Shown here: positions 62,201-63,829 of the stretch, in pieces
Layout: each line of letters begins with the position of its first letter
Numbering within the stretch: the first letter of the stretch is position 1
Source: Candidula unifasciata
Taxonomy: Eukaryota; Mollusca; Gastropoda; Stylommatophora; Geomitridae
Reading direction: 5' to 3'
Assembly (NCBI GenBank): GCA_905116865.2
Contig: CAJHNH020007002.1
Span: forward strand, 306,001-370,000
Length of the DNA stretch: 64,000 nucleotides
Notes under the pieces: generated by a model
What the model was told of the DNA's origin: nothing
The model's database searches: none
What the model saw: the letters and a program-made list of their open reading frames with translations, nothing else
Made by a program: the position numbers and the translations under genes

Positions 62201-62390
62201 ATAATGTTTATCTGTATATATTCAGTAAAAATTATTGCTCTAATGAATGTTGAAAATAACTTTCAGATGAATAAAAAAAAACATCTTCCCTTACCTCCGT
62301 CTTTTTCGCAATCTCCTTCTCTTTCCTTTCCTTTCGCAGCTGCTCGATTTGAGCTTTCTTCCTCGCAATTTCAGCTCGCCTGTCAGACAT
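19226..62390 (-). CDS. DYNC1I: Cytoplasmic dynein 1 intermediate chain gene (whole span, multi-exon)
   Basis: The product is the intermediate chain of cytoplasmic dynein 1. It links the motor heavy chains to light chains and, through its N-terminus, to dynactin p150Glued for minus-end-directed microtubule transport in the cytoplasm. Exons in order encode a charged N-terminal helix ([12 protein letters not shown]), a Ser-rich linker, the TYNKETQT region typical of the family, an acidic/His linker, the ELSEEEKKQ segment, FFDERWSK, and then the WD40 propeller ([54 protein letters not shown]). The protein ends in a short charged tail. Coding pieces are 62295-62390, 58946-59033, 57392-57482, 55704-55828, (47485-47508 optional), 43359-43430, 33752-33874, 32198-32357, 30662-30747, 30032-30157, 27233-27346, 25104-25237, 23743-23887, 22564-22704, 20310-20435 and 19226-19351. 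The exon for the propeller segment between FHCQ and HPVYC is not found, and the junction 30662/30157 is out of phase. Family identity is near certain; completeness of the copy is not. Confidence 0.95.
19555..20175. repeat. Intron 14: SINE A2 fragment followed by two SINE A copies
   Basis: 19555-19690 is an A2 fragment on plus ('gatttgctgataccgaatgt'). 19700-19880 and 19885-20170 are SINE A copies on minus, each with 'ttcac(c/t)g(g/a)ctg-aaactctgg', 'ttgttccagaacctgagttt' and a 'cctct' block. They are head-to-tail tandem. Confidence 0.8.
20310..20435 (-). CDS. DYNC1I: DYNC1I coding exon 14 (last WD blade)
   Basis: The acceptor is GTGTTTCAG|GTGCC and the donor GGAGAG|gtatat. It encodes [20 protein letters not shown] and [15 protein letters not shown], matching the family's VPTASISVEGNPALNRVRW...YDVGE blade. 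It is phase 0 on both sides. Confidence 0.97.
20523..20606. repeat. (TA)n(GATA)n microsatellite in intron 13
   Basis: A TA run of more than 60 bp is followed by gatagatagata. The flanking 'gttgaactattttatata' and 'atatataatagttcaac' form an inverted repeat across the tract (about 20512-20616). Confidence 0.95.
20968..21200. mobile_element. Element M, complete copy with target-site duplication
   Basis: A 233-bp unit flanked by the 11-bp direct repeat acatctcttct (20957-20967 and 21201-21211). Landmarks are 'gccccaccctggcttatgct', 'atggcctaacggctgaacgg' and 'tgatgtactggtgggataca'. An inverted copy is inserted in a SINE A at 51738-51955. Confidence 0.88.
21285..22090 (+). mobile_element. LINE P and LINE L-type C-terminal fragments
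   Basis: At 21330-21600 plus frames read [18 protein letters not shown] sequence followed by a '[12 protein letters not shown]' block, the conserved tail of CR1/RTE-like reverse transcriptases (sister copy at 60880-61195). At 21880-22050 a frame reads [13 protein letters not shown], the zinc-knuckle-like tail also seen at 35575-35945. Both are broken by stops. Confidence 0.6.
22320..22500 (-). repeat. tRNA-derived SINE (family I), copy 2
   Basis: Minus strand 'ggtctgcttggcaatgtggt', 'aagccatttgcctcatgctg', then 'gaaggtcatgggtttgtttc': an A-box/B-box arrangement of a tRNA-derived pol III promoter. Confidence 0.65.
22564..22704 (-). CDS. DYNC1I: DYNC1I coding exon 13 ([16 protein letters not shown])
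   Basis: The acceptor is TCTCCTCAACAG|CAACC and the donor ACAGAG|gtttga. It encodes [20 protein letters not shown] then [20 protein letters not shown], a WD blade conserved across animals. It is phase 0 on both sides. Confidence 0.97.
22972..23390 (-). mobile_element. LINE F RNase H C-terminal fragment
   Basis: A minus frame of 135 codons includes [20 protein letters not shown] (the GN-RAD-LA motif of LINE-encoded RNase H) and ends with a Gly-Ser-rich tail and WTYPECNDD. It is homologous to 1080-1340. The frame is open here but lacks the catalytic N-terminal half of the domain. Confidence 0.75.
23420..23635 (+). repeat. SINE A, 5-prime truncated copy
   Basis: 'agtgcatctgcctgagaggt', 'caaaactcaggtcctggaat', 'gatgaacaaccagaattttc' and a (gaa)n tail. 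Confidence 0.85.
23743..23887 (-). CDS. DYNC1I: DYNC1I coding exon 12 ([20 protein letters not shown])
   Basis: The acceptor is TGGTTTACAG|CAAAG and the donor ATGAAG|gtactt. It encodes [20 protein letters not shown] and later [15 protein letters not shown], a classic WD repeat with the GH and W-(L/K)-W signature. Its phase fits exon 11 (AG+C gives Ser). Confidence 0.97.
24140..24560. mobile_element. LINE F RNase H fragment (minus) next to a tRNA-like motif (plus)
   Basis: A minus frame includes [20 protein letters not shown], the MT-E region of the LINE F RNase H. At 24470-24550 plus reads 'gcctctgtggcttagaggtt' and 'caaggttcgattctggcg', matching A- and B-boxes of a tRNA-derived SINE. Confidence 0.55.
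24840..24955 (-). repeat. tRNA-like SINE head
   Basis: Minus strand 'ctccatggctgagtggttaa' (canonical A-box) and 'gctgtaggtttgtttcatga' (B-box-like). It does not form a clean cloverleaf by eye, so I call it a SINE, not a tRNA gene. Confidence 0.55.
25104..25237 (-). CDS. DYNC1I: DYNC1I coding exon 11 ([16 protein letters not shown])
   Basis: The acceptor is CTTGGTGCAG|GACAG and the donor GGGAG|gtaag. It encodes [20 protein letters not shown] then [19 protein letters not shown], matching the family blade with VGSEEGSVYTACRHG. It leaves two bases of a Ser codon to exon 12. Confidence 0.97.
25455..25830 (-). mobile_element. LINE F 3-prime fragment
   Basis: Plus strand 'ccaccttcagcagccagtga', 'tctgtcttgcctttcctctg', 'accacgatgatcagttcatg' match the reverse of the LINE F tail, with a sister at 46300-46545. 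Confidence 0.65.
25911..26134. repeat. 28-bp minisatellite, about 8 units, built from a MITE terminus
   Basis: The unit 'tagtatagaatcagttaacc' + 'cttttgcc' is repeated with few differences. Every unit contains TTAACCCTTTTGCC, which is also the left end of the MITE at 26122-26237. Confidence 0.95.
26122..26237. mobile_element. TTAA-bounded MITE (piggyBac-like)
   Basis: 116 bp from TTAACCCTTTTGCC to GGCGTGACAGGGTTAA. The ends are imperfect inverted repeats starting TTAACCCT. Internally 'ctggaacaatggc' is repeated twice. Confidence 0.65.
26252..26288. repeat. T12-G25 homopolymer tract
   Basis: Twelve T then 25 G in intron 10. It is prone to length error and a potential G-quadruplex. Confidence 0.95.
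26570..27105. repeat. SINE A (minus) then SINE B (plus) in intron 10
   Basis: 26570-26760: 'gttcatcagctgtaaactgt', 'ttgttccaggaaactgagtt', 'caggcagatgcactccgact'. 26850-27100: 'ggagtctttgtggtgtagca' and 'gctcgcctgaaggtcatgag' (tRNA-like head), 'gggtacaaagtaaagtcctt', 'tatatgccttaaggcaagaa' tail. Confidence 0.8.
27233..27346 (-). CDS. DYNC1I: DYNC1I coding exon 10 ([16 protein letters not shown])
   Basis: The acceptor is TTCTCACAAAG|CACCC and the donor CCTCAG|gttggt. It encodes [20 protein letters not shown] then [18 protein letters not shown], a highly conserved WD blade. It is phase 0 on both sides. Its acceptor edge is the first unit of the adjacent 46-bp tandem array (see findings). Confidence 0.97.
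27319..27830. repeat. 46-bp tandem array derived from the exon 10 splice acceptor
   Basis: About 11 units of 'cacacagtaaactagataat' + 'ttgttagaataaagtaaaca' + 'atcaat'. The first unit (27330-27370) overlaps the 5-prime end of exon 10 and its acceptor. Later units retain the exon bases TTTACTGTGT on the minus strand. Confidence 0.9.
27880..28140. repeat. (GT)n / (GTAT)n / (GCAT)n microsatellite
   Basis: Alternating purine-pyrimidine tract. The overlapping open frames on both strands (rich in Val/Cys or His/Thr) are artefacts. Confidence 0.95.
28255..28935 (-). repeat. SINE B fragment and two SINE A copies (intron 9)
   Basis: 28255-28335 holds 'accacctttactttccagga' (SINE B, reverse). 28365-28590 and 28700-28935 are SINE A copies on minus with 'caactgtaaactccagtgga' and 'ccggctgtaaactccagcgg'. 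The expected WD exon is not here. 28935-29295 shows nothing recognised. Confidence 0.8.
29295..30020 (-). repeat. SINE A2 fragment and SINE A copy upstream of exon 9
   Basis: 29295-29420: 'agataggctgcaatatctgt' (A2 reverse). 29770-30020: 'gcattaaccgactgtaaatt', 'cttgttccagaatctgagtt' and 'gggaggcagtgagcctattc' (SINE A reverse, young-looking head adjacent to the exon 9 donor). Confidence 0.8.
30032..30157 (-). CDS. DYNC1I: DYNC1I coding exon 9 (first WD-repeat exon, [10 protein letters not shown])
   Basis: The acceptor is TGTTTTGTTCTCAAG|TACCC and the donor TGTCAG|gtaggc. It encodes 42 residues starting [20 protein letters not shown] and ending EYIFHCQ, near-identical in pattern to the vertebrate segment. 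It is phase 0 on both sides. The next family segment (SAVMSATF... to ...AAAHT) does not follow anywhere before exon 10. Confidence 0.96.
30285..30435 (-). repeat. SINE A fragment
   Basis: Head half only: 'ccttgcatctccagtagatg', 'ttacgatacacgtgttaggg', 'cagtaggtctattcttgttt', 'ggccccagaacccactcagg'. Confidence 0.75.
30662..30747 (-). CDS. DYNC1I: DYNC1I coding exon 8 ([10 protein letters not shown])
   Basis: The acceptor is TTCCAACAG|TGACA. It encodes [20 protein letters not shown] then KRRTITSM. The FFDERWSK motif is diagnostic of cytoplasmic intermediate chains. The donor ATGG|gtcata is weak, and it leaves phase 1 while the next recognisable exon begins in phase 0. Family members have DWSPQ or DWSSQ at this junction, and no such codons are found nearby, so the 3-prime boundary of this exon is uncertain. 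Confidence 0.88.
30915..31480 (-). mobile_element. LINE G fragment split by a SINE A insertion
   Basis: LINE G runs 30915-31085 ('atgccttctgctattattgt', 'caagacaagatgctgtttac') and resumes at 31394 ('ctagccaatcttgcttgctg', 'gttcagatcttttagga'). The interruption is the SINE A at 31086-31393. Confidence 0.85.
31086..31393 (+). mobile_element. SINE A, full-length reference copy with target-site duplication
   Basis: 308 bp flanked by actagccaatc at 31075-31085 and 31394-31404. The head 'gtgtgggttccggggctccc' is internally duplicated. The body has 'agaatagacccactgcctcc', 'catgtcgtaagagtcgacta', 'gagtgcatctgcctgagagg', 'caggttctggagcaggactg' and 'ccagaactttacgccagagt'. The tail is 'gaacgcgaagaagaagaag'. 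There is no reading frame of functional interest, and the pol III promoter is unclear. Confidence 0.93.
31730..32135 (-). repeat. SINE A2 copy and a tRNA-like fragment
   Basis: 31730-31960: 'gtggtttacagctaggctgc', 'gcccaacacatctgctttta', ending in the shared head 'agaacccccacagg'. 32040-32130 on minus reads 'ggtggtgttgtggttagtgt', an A-box-like motif. Confidence 0.7.
32198..32357 (-). CDS. DYNC1I: DYNC1I coding exon 7 (ELSEEEKKQ segment)
   Basis: The acceptor is GTTCACAG|TTCGG and the donor GGATGA|gtgagt. It encodes [20 protein letters not shown], then [14 protein letters not shown] and [13 protein letters not shown]. This matches the conserved ELTEEEKQQIL...FDYSG region immediately before the WD40 propeller. 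Confidence 0.95.
32470..32970. repeat. SINE B (plus) and SINE A (minus) in intron 6
   Basis: SINE B 32470-32700 is well preserved: 'gcggatcggaaggtcgtggg' + 'ttcgctccc' (B-box), 'gtcgacccagccttgagtgg', 'tataggtctagccctatatg'. SINE A 32715-32970: 'gttcaccggttctaaactcc', 'cttgttccagaacttgagtt'. From 32970 to 33730 there are only AT-rich and CA-rich tracts. Confidence 0.85.
33752..33874 (-). CDS. DYNC1I: DYNC1I coding exon 6 (acidic/His linker)
   Basis: It encodes [19 protein letters not shown] followed by a Pro/Val/Glu-rich run ending VEEKPQ, then ACAAG|gtgag. The preferred acceptor is GTCACACAG|ATGAC. A second acceptor, CATATCAG, lies 30 nt upstream at 33904 and is also in phase, adding 10 residues ([10 protein letters not shown]). 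The linker lies just before the ELSEEEKKQ segment, as in other family members. Confidence 0.83.
33975..34203 (+). repeat. tRNA-derived SINE K, best copy
   Basis: Head 'gtcggctctgtggctaagtc' (A-box) and 'gatgccaggttcgatcccag' (perfect B-box), then 'gacagtggtatcaagaaagc', tail 'cctgtaaaggatacgcaact'. A full tRNA fold is not claimed. Confidence 0.8.
34270..35110 (-). mobile_element. LINE P reverse-transcriptase C-terminal half, degraded
   Basis: On minus, frames read [20 protein letters not shown] then Y-TDFG (the EDVE-F-YLGS motif after the catalytic domain) and, further on, [20 protein letters not shown]. These are successive landmarks of CR1/RTE-type polyproteins, in the right order, with many stops. 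Confidence 0.7.
35165..35570 (+). repeat. SINE B copy plus a second SINE B-like 3-prime fragment
   Basis: 35165-35430: 'tagatgctcgcctgcggatc', 'ggaaggccgtgggtgtgggt', 'ctcagccttgagtgggtatc', 'tatatgcccaataggcctga'. 35430-35570 repeats 'tccagggaagtaaaactgac' and 'ttctgttaaaatgtaagtct'. Confidence 0.8.
35575..35945 (+). mobile_element. LINE L-type 3-prime end with (GAA)n tail
   Basis: A plus frame is open to a natural stop and reads [20 protein letters not shown], then [20 protein letters not shown]. This is the Cys/His knuckle found at the C-terminus of a Jockey/I-like clade of retrotransposons. It ends in 'aacacaaagaagaagaagaa'. Confidence 0.75.
36040..36870 (+). repeat. tRNA-like motif, LINE Q tail and SINE A copy
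   Basis: 36040-36110: 'cgattggttagagtactggg' and 'gaggtttgatcctcag' (A/B-box-like). 36290-36565: frame [20 protein letters not shown], a LINE C-terminal motif, with a GAA-rich tail. 36580-36870: SINE A with 'ccatgtgggttcaggagtcc' and 'acggtgaaccagaag'-type body. 36870-37480 shows nothing recognised. Confidence 0.65.
38158..38635. repeat. Two tRNA-derived SINEs: minus fragment and SINE J (plus)
   Basis: 38158-38262 on minus: 'ggcgactaagtgggtagagc' (A-box) and 'tccgagttcaaatccaccc' (B-box). 38408-38635 on plus: 'gcgtggtctcaggtatggcg', 'tcccaggttcaagcctcgg', then 'agtagcataacggcgctgcc' and tail 'ttgagttagaagaagaacgg'. 37560-38155 and 38640-39080 hold only microsatellites and AT-rich sequence. 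Confidence 0.75.
39472..39775 (-). repeat. Element E, copy 2 (inverted relative to copy 1)
   Basis: 'gtcaggagatgtgaaccagc', 'gctatgccaccagtatgaac', 'ccatttcctagaggctgggt', ending 'ttatcgactgcgctaacgcg', a tRNA-like segment. It is inverted with respect to 12725-13030. Confidence 0.85.
39835..39975 (+). repeat. SINE B 3-prime fragment
   Basis: 'tacccacctggtgccgattg', 'gtgctctttctatatgcccg', 'ctaaaagcattaaaagggat' match the SINE B tail. From 39976 to 40744 no other feature is recognised apart from a C14 tract at 40380. Confidence 0.55.
40745..41380 (-). mobile_element. SINE A copy interrupted by SINE J
   Basis: SINE A parts are 40745-40850 ('ccaccagctataaacactgg', 'cggaaagttctggttgttcg') and 41228-41380 ('aatttgagttttgtgtgcac', 'gggtgcagtgagtctaaccc'). 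Between them (about 40855-41227) on minus is SINE J with 'ggcatggcgtctgcctcgag' and 'ggtcccaggttcaggcccc'. The bases ttttgagttt/aatttgagttt flank the insert as a likely target duplication. Confidence 0.75.
41465..41765. repeat. ~45-bp degenerate tandem repeat, about 6-7 units
   Basis: Units carry 'aggagaagccagaattataa' followed by 'ccacttataagc'. 41765-42230 is AT-rich with nothing recognised. Confidence 0.85.
42235..42885 (-). mobile_element. LINE F then LINE G fragments
   Basis: 42235-42540 resembles LINE F reverse ('ttaattatgtccattctgtc' aligns with the DHADIINAL coding region of 22972-23390). 42545-42885 is LINE G ('cagaatgtcgctctcgtcac', 'gctttcaggacaggatgctg', 'ctcagattatctaggatatc'). 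Confidence 0.6.
42893..43038. mobile_element. TTAA MITE, family N, copy 1
   Basis: A 146-bp unit whose ends TTAACTCTTTGAGTCCCA and TGGGACTCAAAGAGTTAA are exact inverted repeats of 18 bp. Copy 2 is at 60471-60610. A TTAA boundary suggests piggyBac-type mobilisation. Confidence 0.88.
43359..43430 (-). CDS. DYNC1I: DYNC1I coding exon 5 ([17 protein letters not shown])
   Basis: The acceptor is TTTCCTATAG|GCTTT and the donor ACGAAG|gtatag. It reads [20 protein letters not shown] then MDE, an aromatic and acidic linker. Phase 1 in and phase 1 out match both neighbours and make the 24-nt candidate upstream optional. Confidence 0.85.
43715..43955 (-). repeat. SINE B copy
   Basis: Plus strand: 'aaaaagacgcctttccaagc' tail, 'ggcatatagggctaaaccta', 'ctgatccgcaggcgagcgtc' + 'tagccgctacacc' (reverse of the tRNA-like head). 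Confidence 0.88.
44181..44594. repeat. 32-bp minisatellite, about 12 units
   Basis: Unit 'cacttgctgactgatgtaag' + 'cagtcatgttat', with few substitutions until the last two units. 44600-44990 is a looser AT-rich repeat of 'ttaatacagtcatgatattt'. Confidence 0.95.
45063..45230. repeat. 84-bp tandem duplication
   Basis: Two copies starting 'cgtgcgacatttcaaaaact' at 45063 and 45147, with two or three differences: a recent duplication. Confidence 0.95.
45450..46870. repeat. Intron 4 cluster: SINE A, LINE F inverted pair, SINE A2, SINE A
   Basis: 45450-45750: SINE A plus. 45790-46075: LINE F tail plus ('cactgaagttggaaccttgt', 'taaagatggggacggaatac'). 46080-46250: SINE A2 minus ('gtgcctttcagtcgacacat'). 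46300-46545: LINE F minus, with a 66-codon frame including [20 protein letters not shown]. 46570-46870: a young SINE A plus, nearly identical to the reference copy at 31086. Confidence 0.75.
47485..47508 (-). CDS. DYNC1I: Candidate 24-nt cassette micro-exon of DYNC1I
   Basis: On the minus strand a pyrimidine-rich TTTCATTTCCTGCAAG precedes 24 bases that are followed by a strong gtaagt donor. Phase 1 in and phase 1 out fit exactly between exons 4 and 5. Including it would insert DFGMLDYY before the GFGSAKF sequence. Intermediate chain genes are known to be alternatively spliced in this linker. Evidence is splice motifs and phase only; without transcripts it remains a candidate. Confidence 0.5.
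47600..49083 (-). mobile_element. LINE R: 5-prime-truncated reverse transcriptase C-terminal part
   Basis: The 241-codon minus frame starts within the RT finger/palm at [20 protein letters not shown] (a QGCPLSPLLF-like motif). It continues with a Cys/His knuckle ([19 protein letters not shown]) and ends at a TGA inside [17 protein letters not shown]. The same frame then continues [20 protein letters not shown] to near 48099. It lacks the endonuclease and catalytic YADD half. Confidence 0.8.
49140..49510 (-). mobile_element. LINE G 3-prime fragment, best copy
   Basis: 'catgtagcaggtcctttgca', 'atcctgtgcccatcttcgtg', 'cggcccctgcccctccttcc', 'cgagaaaggatgctgtttat', 'ttttcttgatgttcagatct'. On minus this gives an Arg/Gly-rich [15 protein letters not shown] tail. 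From 49510 to 50455 nothing else is recognised. Confidence 0.7.
50460..50690. repeat. SINE B fragment (minus) and SINE A tail (plus)
   Basis: 50460-50600: 'gccacctttactctccagca', 'gagtcgaacccaagaccttc'. 50600-50690: 'gacttaagttctggaacaag', 'gtgaacaactagaatcttct'. Confidence 0.65.
51020..51220 (+). repeat. SINE A2 copy
   Basis: 'aacaagcatgtcatacaagg', 'ggagtttgctgaaatcaaat', 'ggcgtagacatcacagccta', tail with 'aagaagaagaaga'. Confidence 0.75.
51630..52020 (+). mobile_element. SINE A interrupted by inverted element M
   Basis: SINE A head 51630-51735 ('ctgtgtgggttctggggtct', 'acaagcatgttgtaagagtc'), then element M reversed (51738-51955, 'ccccaccagtacatcacaca', 'gccagggtggggctttgaaa'), then SINE A resumes at ~51961 ('gtcagagtgtatctgcctga'). 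Flanks aagtcagaatgta / aagtcagagtgta form a ~13-bp duplication. Confidence 0.85.
52180..52370 (+). repeat. SINE A2 copy
   Basis: 'caacgagcatgttatcacag', 'gggtttgctgaaatcagatg', 'aacagcctagctgtgaacca', 'aagggtgaacatggaagaag'. Confidence 0.75.
52509..52930. repeat. 19-bp minisatellite, about 22 units
   Basis: Unit 'gaagtatttggggagtgat', with a 'gaagaatttggggagtgat' variant. Two overlapping minus-strand frames of 162 and 158 codons (period 19 residues, His/Ser/Pro) are repeat artefacts. Confidence 0.97.
53095..53200. repeat. (TA)n microsatellite
   Basis: More than 35 TA dinucleotides preceded by 'tatataagtgtgtgtgta'. 53205-53630 shows nothing recognised. Confidence 0.95.
53635..53945 (-). repeat. 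SINE A copy
   Basis: 'gttcaccagctttaaactcc', 'agttctggttgttcatcccc', 'cttgttacaaaacttgaatg', 'gcagactgttgcctcttcgc', 'aagtcactttacgacattc'-like middle, C-rich head. Confidence 0.85.
54057..55180. repeat. ~40-bp minisatellite, degenerate (about 25 units)
   Basis: The unit 'ttgattatttaatgctgtcc' + 'tagtagttaacgattgtcca' is regular at first (54080-54290). It then becomes increasingly scrambled, with partial units of 10-30 bp towards 55000-55180. Confidence 0.95.
55180..55500 (+). repeat. SINE A copy with scrambled head fused to the minisatellite
   Basis: 'gtctcgattttggtggaca' occurs twice (55192 and 55288) with 'cccagtgtgggttctgggtc' between. The rest is SINE A ('cgtgcgtctgcctgagcagc', 'aaactcaagtgctggatcag') ending in 'taagaagaataagaatc'. 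Confidence 0.7.
55704..55828 (-). CDS. DYNC1I: DYNC1I coding exon 4 (TYNKETQT region)
   Basis: The acceptor is TCCTCAG|CACTC and the donor GGATG|gtaagt. It encodes [20 protein letters not shown] followed by [12 protein letters not shown]. This aligns with the family motif [26 protein letters not shown], the light-chain (Tctex1/LC8) binding neighbourhood. It enters in phase 2 and leaves in phase 1. Confidence 0.93.
55870..56095 (+). repeat. SINE A2 copy just upstream of exon 4
   Basis: Head 'tcatccttgtgtgggttctg', 'aacaagcacacgtcacacaa', 'gagtttgctgaaatttgatg', 'cacagtctagctgtaaacca'. It ends about 45 bp before the exon 4 acceptor region on the minus strand. Confidence 0.8.
56321..57007 (-). 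mobile_element. LINE S C-terminal fragment with C2H2-like zinc finger
   Basis: The 228-codon minus frame contains [20 protein letters not shown], then [40 protein letters not shown] and near the end [20 protein letters not shown]. This order matches the C-terminal tail of a widespread animal endonuclease/reverse-transcriptase family. A 47-bp tandem duplication (about 56478-56570) inserts an extra Pro/Gln-rich block. There is no catalytic domain. Confidence 0.85.
57392..57482 (-). CDS. DYNC1I: DYNC1I coding exon 3 (Ser/Thr-rich linker)
   Basis: The exon lies between CTTGCAG|ATGCC and ACAAG|gttag. With the G left by exon 2 it reads [20 protein letters not shown], then [10 protein letters not shown] and two bases of a Ser codon. 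The composition (Ser, Thr, polar, low complexity) suits the alternatively spliced, phosphorylated linker of intermediate chains. There is no strict sequence homology, so support comes from phase continuity on both sides and good splice sites. Confidence 0.75.
57545..57610. repeat. 29-bp tandem duplication
   Basis: 'gaacccacctactggctcgc' + 'tgtgca' twice in a row, upstream of exon 3. Confidence 0.9.
57675..57815 (-). repeat. SINE A fragment
   Basis: 'cattcaccggctgtaaactc', 'cttgttctagaacctaagtg', 'gactctcaggcagatgcact'. 57815-58220 has nothing recognised. Confidence 0.75.
58225..58605. repeat. Inverted pair of SINE A copies (intron 2)
   Basis: 58225-58388 is a plus copy ('caatggcagggaatgcagtc', 'aactcaagttctggatcaag', 'gatgaacaaccagaactttc', (gaa)n). 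58389-58605 is a minus copy ('gctccagtacttgagttttg', 'ggttccttgcctctcagggg'). They meet tail to tail, giving a potential RNA hairpin in the pre-mRNA. Confidence 0.8.
58946..59033 (-). CDS. DYNC1I: DYNC1I coding exon 2 (Ser-rich linker)
   Basis: The acceptor is CATTTCAG|AGTC, and the exon ends ATTACAG|gtagg. It encodes 29 residues plus one base, including [15 protein letters not shown], which matches the leucine/glycine motif after the N-terminal helix in this family (vertebrate copies have a similar LLQSMGL stretch). It enters in phase 0 and leaves in phase 1, consistent with exons 1 and 3. Confidence 0.85.
59266..60150 (-). mobile_element. LINE L RNase H and 3-prime end
   Basis: The 191-codon minus frame includes [20 protein letters not shown] (RNase H motif with conserved His and GNERAD), [20 protein letters not shown], and [20 protein letters not shown]. 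It ends with the natural stop and 'gatgtcgaacgcagaagaag' tail. Upstream, 59917-60114 reads [20 protein letters not shown] (the FTDGS strand) in another frame, so at least one frameshift separates the halves. Confidence 0.9.
60471..60610. mobile_element. TTAA MITE, family N, copy 2
   Basis: 140 bp with ends TTAATTCTTTCAGTTCCA and TGGAAGTGAAAGAGTTAA; internally 'cataggttcctacct' is shared with copy 1 at 42893. Confidence 0.8.
60880..61195 (+). mobile_element. LINE P 3-prime fragment
   Basis: A plus frame reads [20 protein letters not shown] then [16 protein letters not shown], the conserved RRW-WIGH-LRK...GRP tail. It is interrupted by a C17A13 tract at 61027-61056. The 3-prime end is 'aggcagaagaagaatc'. 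Confidence 0.75.
61536..61941. mobile_element. Foldback MITE H, copy 2 (complete)
   Basis: Outer inverted repeats 'ggctatcctccgaataactt' and 'attcagaggatagtcc', then 'aacgaggccgaaaatatacc' against 'ggtattttttcggctcgata', then 'cctcagtcacgtgtcaacta' against 'taacacgtgactgagg', with a hairpin core ('aactagatggctggaactca'). An extra direct repeat 'cttccggggactatacc'-type lies in the left arm. Confidence 0.88.
62295..62390 (-). CDS. DYNC1I: DYNC1I coding exon 1 (start codon, N-terminal charged helix)
   Basis: This exon encodes 32 residues beginning [20 protein letters not shown] and ending AKKTE, then a GAG|gtaagg donor (phase 0). The highly charged Lys/Glu helix at the extreme N-terminus is the conserved dynactin-p150 and NudE binding segment of dynein intermediate chains. 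The ATG is chosen because MSD plus this helix is the family's normal start and the upstream bases look like a splice acceptor. Confidence 0.9.
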
Positions 62391-62620
62391 GATTTCTGTG
62401 GTGAACTGGCGATATTTAGTTCCACAAACAAATAATCAATCTTTATGAAATCAACGTCGAATAACGACCCAGTGACTCACGACAGATTCAGCCACCCGTT
62501 GCCTACCTGCAGCAGATTGTTTCGCGTCTGCTAGTTGAGGTTTTTGCTGGATAGAAATACAATTAGTTTATAAATAGGCGCTGGTGGGCAAATTAATCAA
62601 TCAATGAGGTGCCGTCTTCA
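62391..62620 (-). promoter_or_regulatory. Putative 5-prime UTR, UTR intron and core promoter of DYNC1I
   Basis: Upstream of the ATG on the minus strand is TTCACCACAG followed by AAATC and the start codon, which looks like a splice acceptor at 62396. About 110 nt further upstream, CTGCTGCAG is followed by gtaggc, a fair donor at 62506/62507. A short 5-prime UTR intron (62396-62506) is therefore plausible. A TATTTATAAA stretch at 62568-62577 could be a TATA-like element. All of this is inference from motifs; transcript data would be needed to fix the start site. Confidence 0.35.
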
Positions 62621-63120
62621 CAATGAAGATCAGCTGTGATTGATCTCCAGACACTCTTGTCTTGGTAGTATTTCCTCGCAGACTGTTGTTTGTCTGTCTC
62701 TTGGTATGTTGTCCTCCCAATAGTATCCTTGTGTACCTCTCCATCTCTTCCTTTGGACTCGTCCCTCCTTCAAGCGGGAGTGGAGAAGGCAGAATGGAGA
62801 TTACAGACCAGAGAGTGACAGCATAAATAAACTCAACAGGAAAGAACAAACAACAATTTTTAGACTTCGGACTGGACACTGTGGTCTTCGAGCGCACCTG
62901 TACACGATAGGCCTGTGATTGTGGATCAGAAAGACAGACTCCTGGGCACATACTACAGTACTGCCCTTACCTCTCCCAGCAAAGACTGGGTCTGGCCCAA
63001 GGGAGCCACATTGAAAGAGAACCTATGGGGGACCGGTGGCGACCTCAAACGCACATTCCTATTTGTGACCCAGACGGGACTCAATGTTTAGCATGACTGA
63101 TGTCGAACGCAGAAGAAGTA
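62620..63120 (+). mobile_element. LINE L 3-prime end (plus strand copy)
   Basis: From 62780, frames read [20 protein letters not shown] then [20 protein letters not shown], followed by frameshifted sequence, ending 'gatgtcgaacgcagaagaag'. It is the inverted sister of 59266-60150. 62620-62775 on minus may be a separate LINE tail (weak RKRW motif). Confidence 0.8.
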
Positions 63121-63394
63121 TGGTTTTTAAATGAAGAATATTCTATGCAATCCTATCTTTGTCAATTGAGACTAGAAAGAGATTTTTCAATAGCTACATA
63201 AATCATATCCTGATATACTGAAGTGATTGTATGGATGATTAGTGAAAACTTATTTCTGAACGGCGGAGACGTGGTTTTGTAGACGAATGATGAGAATACC
63301 CTGAACCAGGCCTGAGGCGAGGTGGGTGCCGCGGCACATTGTTTCCTGGCCTAGGATTTCTGTAATTGTTCATTGAAAAGCATTCAATTCTGTA

Positions 63395-63665
63395 TTCCCT
63401 ATGTGGGTTCCGGGGCTCTATTATAGGGAAAACAAGAATAGACCCACTGCCTAGCCAAAAGCATGTCGTAAGAGTCGACTAATTGGGAGCTTCCTTCGAA
63501 GTCGGAGTGCATCTGCATGAGAGGCAAAGAACCAACAGTCTGCATACCAATTATTCAGATCTGTCAAACGGATGGACACTCAACACTCATGTTCTGGAAC
63601 AGGACTGCAGTCCAGAAGTGGACGAACAATCAGAATTCTCCGTTGGAGTTTACAGCTGCGGACTA
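63395..63665 (+). repeat. SINE A copy, 3-prime end replaced by SINE K
   Basis: 'cctatgtgggttccggggct', 'aaaagcatgtcgtaagagtc', 'ggagtgcatctgcatgagag', 'catgttctggaacaggactg', 'gaacaatcagaattctccgt'. Homology stops at 'tacagctg', where a SINE K piece (63665-63790, 'cagaaccaactttagca') begins. Confidence 0.85.
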
Positions 63666-63829
63666 TTTGTCTTGCGCTGGTTTCGACAGTGGTACCGAGA
63701 GCTGGCCGTTCACATGCAATGGCAAACTAAAGTTAGTTGCGTATCCTTTAAGTGACGTTGCAGAACCAACTTTAGCATTTTTGGCTGCTGTGGTTTTTCT
63801 AGGCAAATTTACGTCCAGTAGTTTGGCAA